From UBA9676 sp963837105 (GTDB lineage: Bacteria; Actinomycetota; Actinomycetes; Streptosporangiales; Streptosporangiaceae): a stretch of 64,000 nucleotides of DNA. The number at the start of each line of letters is the position of its first letter. Position 1 is the first letter of the stretch. The position numbers and the translations under genes are program-made. The stretch lies in the NCBI GenBank assembly GCA_963837105.1, contig CAWIMG010000024.1:62001-126000 (forward strand). The letters are read 5' to 3'. The notes below the pieces were generated by a model. The model was not told the DNA's origin and did not search any database. It saw only the letters and a list, made by a program, of their open reading frames with translations. Positions 8,917 through 17,363 of the stretch are shown here, one piece after another.

Positions 8917-9650
8917 GGCGCGGCCACCGCGGAATCCCCCGCCGCGTTCAGGCTCGCGCCCGGGTAAGCACGCTTCGCATCCGGGGCAGCGCGCACGATG
9001 GACCTCCGCTGCGCGTGGAAGGCGAGAATCTGCAATTCGATGGACAGGTCAACCTTACGCACGTCAACGCCCAGCGGCACGCTCAGCACCACGGGGGCGA
9101 AATTGAGAATACTCGTGACACCCGCCGCCACGAGGCGGTCGCAGACACCCTGCGCCGCGGCGGCCGGGGTGGCGATCACCCCGATGGACACCCGGTGGCG
9201 GGCGACCACCTGCTCGATCCGGTCCGCGCTCTCGACCGTGTGGCCGGCGATCTCGCTGCCGAGGACGGCGGGGTCGGCGTCCAGGACGGCCGCGACCCGG
9301 AAGCCCCGGGAGGCGAACCCGCCATAGTTCGCCAGCGCCCGGCCCAGGTTGCCGGCGCCGACGATGACGATCGGCCAGTCCTGGGTCAGGCCGAGTTCGC
9401 GTGACACCTGGTAGACGAGGTAGTCAACGTCGTAGCCCACCCCGCGGGTGCCATACGAGCCCAGATGGGAGAGGTCCTTGCGGAGTTTGGCCGAGTTGAC
9501 CCCGGCGGCGGCGGCGAGTTCCTCGCTGGACACCGTGGCGATCCCCTGCTCGGCGCAGGTGTAGAGGACCCGCAGATACACCGGGAGGCGGGCGATCGTC
9601 GCCTCCGGGATGCCTTGGCTGCCGTTGCCAGTGGCTGGGCGGCGGGACAT
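8913..9650 (-). CDS. rex: Redox-sensing transcriptional repressor Rex
   Basis: An NADH/NAD-sensing repressor of 245 aa. The N-terminal winged helix contains TVSSEELAAAAGVNSAKLRKD and SYGTRGVGYDV; a Rossmann domain follows with VIVGAGNLGRALANYGGF; the C-terminus ends in the swapped helix region KVDLSIELQILAFH. ATG 9650 is chosen because AGGAG lies 9 bases upstream and Streptomyces Rex proteins start here. A GTG at 9722 would add 24 unconserved residues. It heads the heme operon and probably represses its own transcription through the operator at 9739-9756. Confidence 0.96.
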   Translation of the reverse strand: MSRRPATGNGSQGIPEATIARLPVYLRVLYTCAEQGIATVSSEELAAAAGVNSAKLRKDLSHLGSYGTRGVGYDVDYLVYQVSRELGLTQDWPIVIVGAGNLGRALANYGGFASRGFRVAAVLDADPAVLGSEIAGHTVESADRIEQVVARHRVSIGVIATPAAAAQGVCDRLVAAGVTSILNFAPVVLSVPLGVDVRKVDLSIELQILAFHAQRRSIVRAAPDAKRAYPGASLNAAGDSAVAAP

Positions 9651-9738
9651 TCGCCGGTGCTCCTGATGGATCGACGCTGTGGGCACCGCGGGCGAACCAG
9701 CGCCCGCCGGGGGGACACTCACTGTTCACCGTACGCTC

Positions 9739-9756
9739 TTGTGAACGTTTGCACAA
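9739..9756. promoter_or_regulatory. Rex operator (ROP) upstream of rex-hem
   Basis: The sequence TTGTGAACGTTTGCACAA is an inverted repeat with TTGTG/CACAA arms. It matches 13 of 16 positions of the Streptomyces Rex consensus TGTGAACGCGTTCACA (recalled). It is about 90 bp before the rex ATG and is the only such site noticed in the window. Confidence 0.85.
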
Positions 9757-9795
9757 AGTGAGCAAGGCAACCTGCGGTGGCGGCGGCCGGGCCGT

Positions 9796-10044
9796 TCAGC
9801 GGGCCAGTGCGGCGCGCAGGCGATCCTCGCTCACCCGCCAGAAGTCGTGCTGGACGCCATCGATGAGGGTGACCGGGATCTTGTCCCAGTACTCCGCCAG
9901 GTCGGCGGGCGAAGCGGTGATGTCCCGCTCCTCCCAGCGGGCACCGGCGTCGGCCGCTACCCGGGCGATGATGTCCCGTGCGTCGTCGCACAGGTGGCAG
10001 CCGGGCCGGCTGAGCAGGGTGATGAGGCGGGCCGGGGATGTCAC
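9796..10044 (-). CDS. Glutaredoxin-like small protein (thioredoxin fold, CxxC)
   Basis: An 82-aa cytosolic protein with a thioredoxin fold. The redox motif is SRPGCHLCDDAR (CHLC, about residues 16-19) and the cis-Pro region is KIPVTLIDG. The likely role is thiol-disulfide exchange or delivery of reducing equivalents. It lies upstream of rex. Its GTG start overlaps the stop of the membrane/monooxygenase gene (GTGA). Confidence 0.88.
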   Translation of the reverse strand: MTSPARLITLLSRPGCHLCDDARDIIARVAADAGARWEERDITASPADLAEYWDKIPVTLIDGVQHDFWRVSEDRLRAALAR

Positions 10045-12110
10045 CGGCTGCCGTTATCCCGTGGCCGTCCCGCCGGGTCCGGCGGTGGGGAGGCCGGCCG
10101 GGGACGGCCATAGACCCCGGACCGGCCGGCCAGCCCTGGATGGTCCGACAAGTCGTCGGGCAGTGGTGGCACGTCGGGGAGCGGGTCGCGTTCCGGCCGC
10201 GGATCGCGTTCCGGCCGCGGGTCGCTGTGCCAGCCAGGATCGCCGTGCCAGCCAGGATCGCCGTGCTGGCCGGGCCCGGCGGGGTAGCCCGCATCGCCAC
10301 GCCCGGACGGATCGCGCGGATAGCTGGCATCGCTGCGACGGGCCGGATCGCCGGGGTAACCGGCATCGCCGCGCCCGGACGGATCGCGGGGATAGCCCGC
10401 ACCGTCACGCCCGGCCGGATCGCGGGCCGGGTCACGCTGATCGCGCTGGTCGCCGGCGCCGTTCCGGGACGGGGATCCGGCGCGGTACCGGGCATCGCCC
10501 GCACGCGGCCCGGGATCTTCCCGCGAGCGGGCGTCATCGCCACGCGGACGGGCCTCGCTCTGGCGCACGTCACCGGGCGGCCAGCCGACCGCGGGGCCAG
10601 CCCCGCTGGCCCTGCCCGCCGGACCGCTCCCGCTGCCTGCCGGCCCGGTCCCGGAGCCCGCCGGGGCAGTCATGACCGTCTGGCTGGGCGGGACATCCTC
10701 GCCGCTCAGTGGCGAGAGTTTCGCCTGCCGGACACCCAGCTCGATCACATTGGTGGCCAGCACCAGCGGGGCGCGGTCGTCCTCGAACTCCTGGATGTAA
10801 GGCTGCTGCTGGTGCTCCTGGTAGGCCTCACTGTCCCGGTACACCTCGTACAGGATCCGCTGCATCGGCGCGGACGGGACCCCATGCACGATGTACGCCA
10901 GCGTGTCCGGTTCCAGCGCCTTGACCTTTTCCACCACCTGCTGGGCCAGCCGGTCGAACTCCTCGGCCTGCCCGTCGAGCAGGGTGTAGATCGCTATCTG
11001 GCCGAATAGCCGGTCGGTCGGATCATCCCGGGGTGCGCGGCTGGCGGGCGTGAACACGTCGAACGCCACCGGCAGGATGTCGCCGGTCTCCACGATCCCG
11101 GGCAGAGCCTCGCCATGCCGGTCCACCTCACCGTTGACAACCGGCCGCAGGTCGGTGTCGGTGCGGTAGAAGCCGTAGCCAGGGTCGCTGCCGATGTCGC
11201 CGGTGTCCGGAAACCCGTGCTCGCCATGGCCGGGGCCCCGGAAGCCACTGTCATCGGGCCGGTACAGGCCGCCGAAGTCGGCGGCCCCCACCCGGCCGGA
11301 GCCAGGCCGGTACAGCCCGTCAAACTGGGGCTCGCCACTCGCCCAGCCGGAGGCACTGCCGTTCTGGTACCCGAACCCGGTGTCATCGGTATAGCGGTCC
11401 CGCCAGCCGGTGTCGCCCATGTCCGGAACGTCGTGCAGGGCGTTGAGCCGCAGCCGGCTGGCCCGCACGCCGGTGAACCAGGTCAGCGCCGCGACCGCCA
11501 GGCACAGCGCGGCATAGCCGGACTTGATCGGCAGCCGGAACGCCAGGCCCTCGGTCAGCAGGACAGCCACCGCCGCGGCCGCCACCGGTGGCAGCCCGTC
11601 CCGCCAGTCCGGCCGGCGCTGGGTCCGCACCGCGGCGACGCCCAGGGCGGCCAGCGCCCAGATGGCGGTGACGGCGGCGAGCGTGAGCAGCACCTTGGTC
11701 GGGATGAGCTGGTAGTGGTCGGCTGCGGCGGGCCAGGCGTTGGTGAACGTCACGCCGCTGAGCGGGTCCGCGACCAGGATCACCCCGGCGATCACAGCGA
11801 GCGCGGCCAGTGCCAGCCGGCCGGCGAACCGGGCGGCGAAACTCTTTCCCACCAGTTCGGTCAGGCCCCAGGCCAGCGCCATCGGCGCGACCATCCGGGC
11901 GCCGATCTGGACCGCACGGAAGGTCGAGGCGTTGAAGCCGCGATGGAAGCCCAGCGCCTGCGCGGTGAGCGCGATCGTCATCCCGGCCGCCGCCAGCACC
12001 CAGGCCGCCATGTGCAGCCGGGGCAGCCTGACGAGCCGCCGCACCAGTATCCCGGTGATGACGGCGGCGACCAGCGCCGCGGCAGCCGCGGCCAGGAAGG
12101 AAATAGACAT
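10041..12110 (-). CDS. Membrane protein fused to an ABM-type monooxygenase domain with a repetitive tail
   Basis: A 689-aa protein in three parts. Residues 1-220 hold about seven transmembrane segments. Residues 220-345 are a Gly/Asp-rich linker with repeated GLYRP motifs. Residues about 370-445 resemble an antibiotic-biosynthesis-monooxygenase (YgiN-like) domain: an IAIYTLLDG strand, HGVPSAPMQRILYEVYRD, then AYQEHQQQPYIQEF. The last 230 residues are low-complexity with repeats around RDPSGRGDAGYP. The function is unknown. A tethered quinone-type oxygenase or a heme/redox sensor is conceivable because glutaredoxin, rex and hem genes lie directly downstream. Confidence 0.72.
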   Translation of the reverse strand: MSISFLAAAAAALVAAVITGILVRRLVRLPRLHMAAWVLAAAGMTIALTAQALGFHRGFNASTFRAVQIGARMVAPMALAWGLTELVGKSFAARFAGRLALAALAVIAGVILVADPLSGVTFTNAWPAAADHYQLIPTKVLLTLAAVTAIWALAALGVAAVRTQRRPDWRDGLPPVAAAAVAVLLTEGLAFRLPIKSGYAALCLAVAALTWFTGVRASRLRLNALHDVPDMGDTGWRDRYTDDTGFGYQNGSASGWASGEPQFDGLYRPGSGRVGAADFGGLYRPDDSGFRGPGHGEHGFPDTGDIGSDPGYGFYRTDTDLRPVVNGEVDRHGEALPGIVETGDILPVAFDVFTPASRAPRDDPTDRLFGQIAIYTLLDGQAEEFDRLAQQVVEKVKALEPDTLAYIVHGVPSAPMQRILYEVYRDSEAYQEHQQQPYIQEFEDDRAPLVLATNVIELGVRQAKLSPLSGEDVPPSQTVMTAPAGSGTGPAGSGSGPAGRASGAGPAVGWPPGDVRQSEARPRGDDARSREDPGPRAGDARYRAGSPSRNGAGDQRDQRDPARDPAGRDGAGYPRDPSGRGDAGYPGDPARRSDASYPRDPSGRGDAGYPAGPGQHGDPGWHGDPGWHSDPRPERDPRPERDPLPDVPPLPDDLSDHPGLAGRSGVYGRPRPASPPPDPAGRPRDNGSR
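10190..10450 (-). repeat. Degenerate in-frame tandem repeats in the tail of the ABM fusion protein
   Basis: The DNA encodes repeated blocks such as YPRDPSGRGDAG and GDPGWH, followed by RPERDP twice. The units are in-frame and diverged. Such tails are prone to length change by slippage. Confidence 0.75.
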
Positions 12111-12258
12111 CCCCCTCTATGGTGCCTGACGGCGGCTGATGATGCCTGCCAGATGGCTGACCAGGTCCGGCAGCAAGCTGGTGCTCCGGCACCGCCGGCA
12201 CCCCGGTAGCGCCGGCACCACCCGGCACCAGCGGCACCCCCGGTAGCATGGAGATGCT

Positions 12259-13230
12259 ATGAGGCTGCAGCGGGGAGAGCTTCAGCAACCAGGCCCAGCC
12301 GGGCTGGAGCCCGGCTCAGATGAGCTGGCAGCTGGCGCTCCGGGTGAAACCCGGGCCCCCCGGGTGTGGGGCAGGCCGTTGCGCAAAGACCGGGCCGCGC
12401 TCGCTGGCGAGGCATCCGCGGCGGCGGCCGTGGTTCAGCAGCCACCCCCCGCCCCCGACCCGACAGCGGGCGCCTTCTTCGACGTGGACAACACCCTGAT
12501 GCGGGGCGCGTCCATCTACTACTTCGCCCGTGGCCTGGCCGCGCGCAAGCTGTTCGGGCCGAGGGACCTGGTCAAGATGGCATTCGGGCAGGCCTACTTC
12601 CGCGTCCGTGGCTCGGAGAAGGCCGACCACATCGACGCCGCCCGGCAGGCCGCGCTGGCGTTCGTGGCCGGGCACCAGGTGAGCGAGATCGTGGCCCTAT
12701 GCGAGGAGATTTACGACGAGAGCATGACGGACCGGATCTGGGAAGGCACCCGGGCGCTGGCCCAGCGCCACCTGGCGTCCGGCCAGCGGGTGTGGCTGGT
12801 GACGGCGACGCCGGTGGAACTGGCCAGCATCATCGCCCGCCGGCTGGGCTTCACCGGGGCGCTGGGCACCGTCGCCGAATCGGTGGACGGGGTCTACACC
12901 GGCCGGCTGGTCGGCGGGCTGCTGCATGGCCAGGCCAAAGCGGCCGCGGTGGCGGCGCTGGCTGCCCGGGAGGGCCTGGATCTGGCGCGCTGCTCGGCCT
13001 ACAGCGACTCCACCAATGACCTGCCGATGCTCCAGCTGGTCGGCCATCCCGCCGCGGTCAACCCCGACGCCGGACTGCGGGCCGTGGCCCGCGCCCGGGA
13101 CTGGCCGGTCCACGACTTCCGGTCCGGGCGCAAGGCCACCATGGTCGCGTTGCCCACGGCGGTGGCGGCCGGCGCCGTGGCTGGCGGCATCGTGGCCGGC
13201 ATCGCCCTCCGCCGCCGCGCCCACCGCTAG
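12259..13230 (+). CDS. HAD-IB family phosphatase
   Basis: A 323-aa HAD-superfamily hydrolase of the IB (SerB-like) subclass. The nucleophile motif is AFFDVDNTLM (about residue 75), motif II is VWLVTATP, and the metal motif is SDSTNDLPML. The first 65 residues are unconserved Ala/Pro-rich sequence, and the C-terminus carries one hydrophobic segment and an Arg-rich end, possibly a membrane anchor. The acyltransferase converges on it. This pairing suggests a phospholipid intermediate as substrate, which is inference. Confidence 0.87.
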   Translation: MRLQRGELQQPGPAGLEPGSDELAAGAPGETRAPRVWGRPLRKDRAALAGEASAAAAVVQQPPPAPDPTAGAFFDVDNTLMRGASIYYFARGLAARKLFGPRDLVKMAFGQAYFRVRGSEKADHIDAARQAALAFVAGHQVSEIVALCEEIYDESMTDRIWEGTRALAQRHLASGQRVWLVTATPVELASIIARRLGFTGALGTVAESVDGVYTGRLVGGLLHGQAKAAAVAALAAREGLDLARCSAYSDSTNDLPMLQLVGHPAAVNPDAGLRAVARARDWPVHDFRSGRKATMVALPTAVAAGAVAGGIVAGIALRRRAHR

Positions 13231-13269
13231 CCCGGCCCACCCCTGCCAGCCGGGATGGTGGCGCTGGGA

Positions 13270-14496
13270 TCAGCCGAACGCGGGGCCGCGCTCGACCAGC
13301 AGGTCGTCGAGCTTGCGCTGGATGGTCCCGCGGACCCGGCCACTCAGGTCGGCGATCACCGCCGGGTCGTTCTCACTGCCGGGCGGATAGCCGTCAGTCG
13401 GCACCGGCGGGCAGAACTCGATGATCCACCGCGACGGCAGCGGCACCGCTCCGAGCGGTCCCAGCCAGGGGAACAGCGGGGTGATCGGGAAGTACGGCAG
13501 CCCAAGCATCTGCGCGAGGGGCTTGGCGTTGCCGACCATCGGGTAGATCTCCTCGGCCCCCACGATGGCGCAGGGGACGATCGGGACCCCGGCCCGGATG
13601 GCGGTGACCGCGAAACCGCCGCGGCCGAACCGTTGCAGCTGATACCGGTCGGCGAAGGGCTTGCCGATGCCTTTGAACCCCTCCGGGAAGACGCCGACCA
13701 GCTCGCCCGAGCGGAGCAGGGTATGCGCGCTGGCCGGGCAGGCCCGGGTGTGCCCGGCGCGGCTGGCGACCGCGCCCAGCACCGGTATCTCGTACACCAG
13801 GTCCGCGCCCAGCAGCCGCAGGTTCCGGTGGGCCGGGTGCTCGTCATGCAGCCCGGCCTGGAGCATGATCGCGTCGAACGGGAGTGTCCCGGAGTGGTTG
13901 GCGACCACGAGCGCCGCCCCGGTGCCGGGCACGTTCGCCGTACCCTGCAACCGCACCTGGAACCACTGCTGGTAGAAGAACCGCGCGACCGGGATCACCA
14001 CCCGGCCGTTGAACTCCGGGTCGAACCCGAACTGGTCGGCCTCGTGGCCGTCCAGTTCGCGGGCTGCCAGTTCGATGGCGCCGGCCAGCCACTCCCGCCA
14101 GCCACTGACCGGCGGGGAGGAAGGGCCCGCGGACGGGGAGGATGAGCCCGCGGACGGGAAGGTCCGCTCCGCGAGGGCCGGCCGCGCGGGCGGGCGCAAC
14201 CGGTCCGCAGACACCGAAGATGGCCCCGCAGACCGGGAAGACCGGTCCGCAGAGCGCGCGGACGGGCCCCCGGACGGGGAGGCCGGCCGGGCCGCCGGGC
14301 CGCCGTTAACCGCCGCTAGCGCGCCATCCACCGCCAGTTCCAGCAGTTCGATCAGGGTGGCCAGGTGGTCGCTGGCCGGACTGTGGTCCCGCCGGTTCCC
14401 GTCCGGCGCCGCCCCGGCCCTGGCCGGCAGCACGACCACGTTCCCGTCGGCCGCGGCGCGGGCCTGGCCGCCCGCTGGCACCGGTGGCTCTGTCAC
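13270..14496 (-). CDS. Lysophospholipid acyltransferase family protein (PlsC-like)
   Basis: A 408-aa protein whose C-terminal two thirds is a PlsC-type acyltransferase. It has the HX4D motif in ANHSGTLPFDAI, FPEGFKGIGKPF, and IVPCAIVGAEEIYP. It would acylate lysophosphatidic acid or a related acceptor at the membrane. Residues about 75-140 are a Ser/Pro/Arg-rich linker with repeated SAGPSS-like units. GTG 14496, preceded by GAAGGGA, is chosen as start; the frame stays open upstream but overlaps the 32-aa gene. Confidence 0.85.
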   Translation of the reverse strand: MTEPPVPAGGQARAAADGNVVVLPARAGAAPDGNRRDHSPASDHLATLIELLELAVDGALAAVNGGPAARPASPSGGPSARSADRSSRSAGPSSVSADRLRPPARPALAERTFPSAGSSSPSAGPSSPPVSGWREWLAGAIELAARELDGHEADQFGFDPEFNGRVVIPVARFFYQQWFQVRLQGTANVPGTGAALVVANHSGTLPFDAIMLQAGLHDEHPAHRNLRLLGADLVYEIPVLGAVASRAGHTRACPASAHTLLRSGELVGVFPEGFKGIGKPFADRYQLQRFGRGGFAVTAIRAGVPIVPCAIVGAEEIYPMVGNAKPLAQMLGLPYFPITPLFPWLGPLGAVPLPSRWIIEFCPPVPTDGYPPGSENDPAVIADLSGRVRGTIQRKLDDLLVERGPAFG

Positions 14497-14633
14497 CGTG
14501 CATCCCTTCCCGGACGGCGGCTGGTCACGGCAGCACCTCCGCCTGCCTGCCCGGCGGGCACTCCCCGCTGATCTGCCCGCAGCCGCCGCTGCCGGCTCGG
14601 CCGGCGCTGATCCGCCGCTCGCGGCCAGCCCGG

Positions 14634-14732
14634 CTACTTCTTGTTCCGCCGCTGGACGCGCGTCTTCCGCAGCAGCTTGCGGTGCTTCTTCTTGGCCATT
14701 CGCTTGCGGCGCTTCTTGATGACGGAGCCCAC
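14634..14732 (-). CDS. AURKAIP1/COX24-domain small basic protein
   Basis: A 32-aa, extremely basic protein (core KKRRKRMAKKKHRKLLRK, end RVQRRNKK) of the AURKAIP1/COX24 type. Actinobacterial members bind the small ribosomal subunit, and a role in translation is likely. GTG 14732 follows an AAGGA site by 7 bases. It lies directly downstream of the excisionase-type regulator, a conserved actinobacterial arrangement. Confidence 0.9.
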   Translation of the reverse strand: MGSVIKKRRKRMAKKKHRKLLRKTRVQRRNKK

Positions 14733-14902
14733 AACACCATCCTTGCTCGACGTTCTGGCTCAACCTGGCATGCTTGCGCAGGCCCAGAACCGGTCGGCAG
14801 GGCGCACGCCAACGATTCAGGTTACCGCTACCGCTGCCCCGGTCCATCCCCCGGCACCCCGCCTGCCGGGCCTGCCGGCAGCGCGAGCCGATGCGGTCCC
14901 GG

Positions 14903-15106
14903 TCAGCTCGCGGCGACGAAAGAGTCCCGCAGGTACTGGTTCACCGCCTGCTCGGGGACCCGGAACGACCGGCCGACCCGGATCGCCTCAAGTTCCCCCG
15001 AGTGGACGAGACGGTACACCGTCATTTTCGAGACGCGCATGATCGAGGCTACTTCTGCCACGGTCAGGAACCTGACGTCACTCAGGGGGGTTTCGGTTGC
15101 AGCCAT
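14903..15106 (-). CDS. Excisionase-family helix-turn-helix protein
   Basis: A 67-aa DNA-binding protein. The core FLTVAEVASIMRVSKMTVYR and SGELEAIRVGRSFRVPEQAV are the winged HTH of the excisionase/MerR-like family. It is a stand-alone conserved actinobacterial regulator rather than a phage excisionase: no integrase is present and its neighbours are housekeeping genes. Confidence 0.92.
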   Translation of the reverse strand: MAATETPLSDVRFLTVAEVASIMRVSKMTVYRLVHSGELEAIRVGRSFRVPEQAVNQYLRDSFVAAS

Positions 15107-15358
15107 GAGTCGCCCTCTTCCGCGTGGGGTGCTGGTTACGCCTGGCCGGATTCAGCGCATCAGTCACCTCCGTCCCCAGCGTAAGTCTTGTGTGGAAAAG
15201 GGCAACCCTCCATCGAGTCACTTTTCGTCACGCCTGGCACTGGCCTTGCGCGCCTGCACGGGCCGCAGCGGCCGGCTCTGGCCGGCGTTGTGTGCCCGTC
15301 CGGCCACGTCGCGTCCAGCCATTGGGGGCCTGCCCGGGCGGCGCGTGGCGGCGGGACG

Positions 15359-16525
15359 TCAGTGCGTCGGCACCAGCCCGTGCAGCGGGAAGACGGCGCT
15401 GCGGGTGGCCAGGATCGCCCGGTCCACCGCGTCGCCCGGGTCGTAGCCGGACGAGAACGGCGAGAACGCGGCCGACGCGCCATCGGTCATCGTCTGCGGG
15501 GCCTGCTCCCCGGTCCTGGCGAGCACGAACTCCCGCCAGGAGGCCGGGGTCGGGGACGCCGGATCCAGCGGGTGGCCGACCGCCTCGGCCAGCAGGTGGG
15601 TCCAGGTGCGCGGCACCACCTGCACCAGTTCGTAACCGCCGCCGCCGGTAAGCACCCACCGGCCGCCGGCCGCTTCGTGCGCCAGCGCGTGCAGCCGGGC
15701 GTGCGCCGCCCGCTGGGCATCGATGGTCAGCTCCAGATGGGCGAGCGGATCCAGCCGGTGGCTGTCGCAGCCGTGCTGGCTGACCAGCACCGACGGCCGG
15801 AACGCCCGCACCAGCGGCGGCACGACGGCGTCGAACGCCCGCAGCCAGCCGGCGTCGCCGGTGCCGGCCGGCAGCGCCACGTTCACCGCGAATCCCGGCG
15901 CGTCCGGGCCACCGTTGTCGCGCGGCAGGCCGGTGCCGGGGAAGAGCGTCATCGGGTGCTCATGCAGGCTGATCGTCAGCACCCGCGGGTCGTTGTAGAA
16001 GGCGGCTTCCACCCCGTCCCCGTGGTGGACATCGATGTCCACGTAGGCGACCCGCTCCGCGCCGCTGGCCAGCAGCCAGGCGATCGCGATCGCCGGGTCG
16101 TTGTACACGCAGAATCCGCTGGCCATCCCGCGCATGGCGTGATGCAGCCCGCCCGCCACGTTGACCCCGTGCTGCGCCGTGCCCCGCCAGACCGCTCCCG
16201 CGGCGGCCAGCGTCGCCCCTGCCACCAGCGCCGATGCCTCGTGCATGCCGGTGAACACCGGGTCGTCCGGGGTGCCCAGGCCGAACGCCAGATCCGCGGC
16301 ACCCAGCTTGACCGCGGAGATGTAGCCGGGATCGTGGATCAGTTCCAGCTCGGCGTCGGTGGCGGGTGCGGGTGCGGCCTCGGTCACCCCCGGGCCCGCG
16401 AGCACGCCAAACGCCCTGGCCAGCGCGACGGTCAGCTCCACCCGGACCGGTGCCAGCGGATGACCCGGCCCGAAGTCGTAGCCGGTCAGCCTGTCATCCC
16501 AGGCCATGTGCAGGGTGCAGTCCAT
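15359..16525 (-). CDS. acuC: Acetoin utilization protein AcuC / histone-deacetylase family
   Basis: A 388-aa zinc-dependent deacetylase of the AcuC/class I HDAC family. It contains GGLHHAMRGMASGFCVYND, the metal site YVDIDVHHGDGVEAAFY, SLHEHP, VSQHGCDSHRLDPLAHLE, and TGGGGYE. In Bacillus AcuC deacetylates acetyl-CoA synthetase. The gene lies 11 bp downstream of proC, probably in one operon. The start is ATG 16525. Confidence 0.92.
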   Translation of the reverse strand: MDCTLHMAWDDRLTGYDFGPGHPLAPVRVELTVALARAFGVLAGPGVTEAAPAPATDAELELIHDPGYISAVKLGAADLAFGLGTPDDPVFTGMHEASALVAGATLAAAGAVWRGTAQHGVNVAGGLHHAMRGMASGFCVYNDPAIAIAWLLASGAERVAYVDIDVHHGDGVEAAFYNDPRVLTISLHEHPMTLFPGTGLPRDNGGPDAPGFAVNVALPAGTGDAGWLRAFDAVVPPLVRAFRPSVLVSQHGCDSHRLDPLAHLELTIDAQRAAHARLHALAHEAAGGRWVLTGGGGYELVQVVPRTWTHLLAEAVGHPLDPASPTPASWREFVLARTGEQAPQTMTDGASAAFSPFSSGYDPGDAVDRAILATRSAVFPLHGLVPTH

Positions 16526-16536
16526 GCCCGCCCCGG

Positions 16537-17355
16537 TCAGCCGCTGCCGAGTTCGGCGCCCCGGTCCCGCGCGGCCTCGATCGCCGCCAGGAACGCCGCC
16601 CGCACCCGGTGGTTCTCCAGCTCCCGGATGGCCGAGATGGTCGTCCCGCCCGGCGAGGTGACCGCCTCCCGCAGGATCACCGGATGCTCCCCGCTCTCGC
16701 GCAGCATCGTGGCCGCGCCGTAGACCGCCTGGATGACCATTTCCAGCGCCGTCCCGCGCGGCATGCCGAGCAGGATCCCGGCGTCGACCATGGCCTCCAC
16801 CAGGAAATAGACATACGCCGGGCCGCTGCCGGACAGCGCGGTGGCGGCGTCCTGCTGCGATTCGGGGATGCGCAGCACCTTGCCCACCGGCCGGAACAGG
16901 TCCTCGGCCCGCCGCAGGTGCTCCTCGCCGGCGTGCGCGCCGGCCGAGATGACGCTCATCGCCTCGTCCACCAGCACCGGGGTGTTGGACATGACCCGCA
17001 CCACCGGCATCGGCACCCCCAGCCGCCGCTCGATCGCCGAGGTGGTCACCCCCGCCGCCACCGAGATGATCAGCCGGCCGGCCGGGACCTGCGGCGCGAT
17101 CTCGGCCAGCAGGGCCGGCATGTCCTGCGGCTTGACGGTGATGACCAGGGTGTCCGCGGTCTTGGCCGCCTCCGCGGCGGAGACCACCTCGATGCCGTAG
17201 CGTTCCCGCAGTTCGGTGGCGCGGTCGGGGCGGCGGACCGCGGCCTGCACCCCGGACGGGCTCCGCCCGGCCCGCAGCAGGCCGGAGATGAGCGCTTCGC
17301 CCATCTTGCCGGCGCCGAGAATCGCGATCACGCTGGCGAGCCTATCGCCCCCCAC
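16537..17355 (-). CDS. proC: Pyrroline-5-carboxylate reductase
   Basis: The last step of proline synthesis, NAD(P)H-dependent. The 272-aa protein has the Rossmann motif AILGAGKMGEALISGL and the signature at about residues 225-250 (LREAVTSPGGTTISAIREL). GTG 17355 gives 8 extra residues; GTG 17331 would start at VIAILGAG and is also possible. It lies 8 bp from the proline dehydrogenase gene, so opposing steps of proline metabolism share a transcript. Confidence 0.94.
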   Translation of the reverse strand: MGGDRLASVIAILGAGKMGEALISGLLRAGRSPSGVQAAVRRPDRATELRERYGIEVVSAAEAAKTADTLVITVKPQDMPALLAEIAPQVPAGRLIISVAAGVTTSAIERRLGVPMPVVRVMSNTPVLVDEAMSVISAGAHAGEEHLRRAEDLFRPVGKVLRIPESQQDAATALSGSGPAYVYFLVEAMVDAGILLGMPRGTALEMVIQAVYGAATMLRESGEHPVILREAVTSPGGTTISAIRELENHRVRAAFLAAIEAARDRGAELGSG

Positions 17356-17363
17356 GGCGGGGA

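Noticed and set aside
9651..9722. Longer Rex starting at GTG 9722
   Set aside because: The extra residues are unconserved and lack a ribosome site, whereas ATG 9650 has AGGAG at good spacing.
14903..15106. Phage excisionase marking a prophage
   Set aside because: No integrase or phage gene nearby; this stand-alone regulator is a conserved actinobacterial chromosomal gene.
15188..16723. 511-codon open frame on the plus strand
   Set aside because: It is antisense to acuC with Arg/Gly/Pro-rich shadow composition and no motif; acuC on the other strand has complete family motifs.
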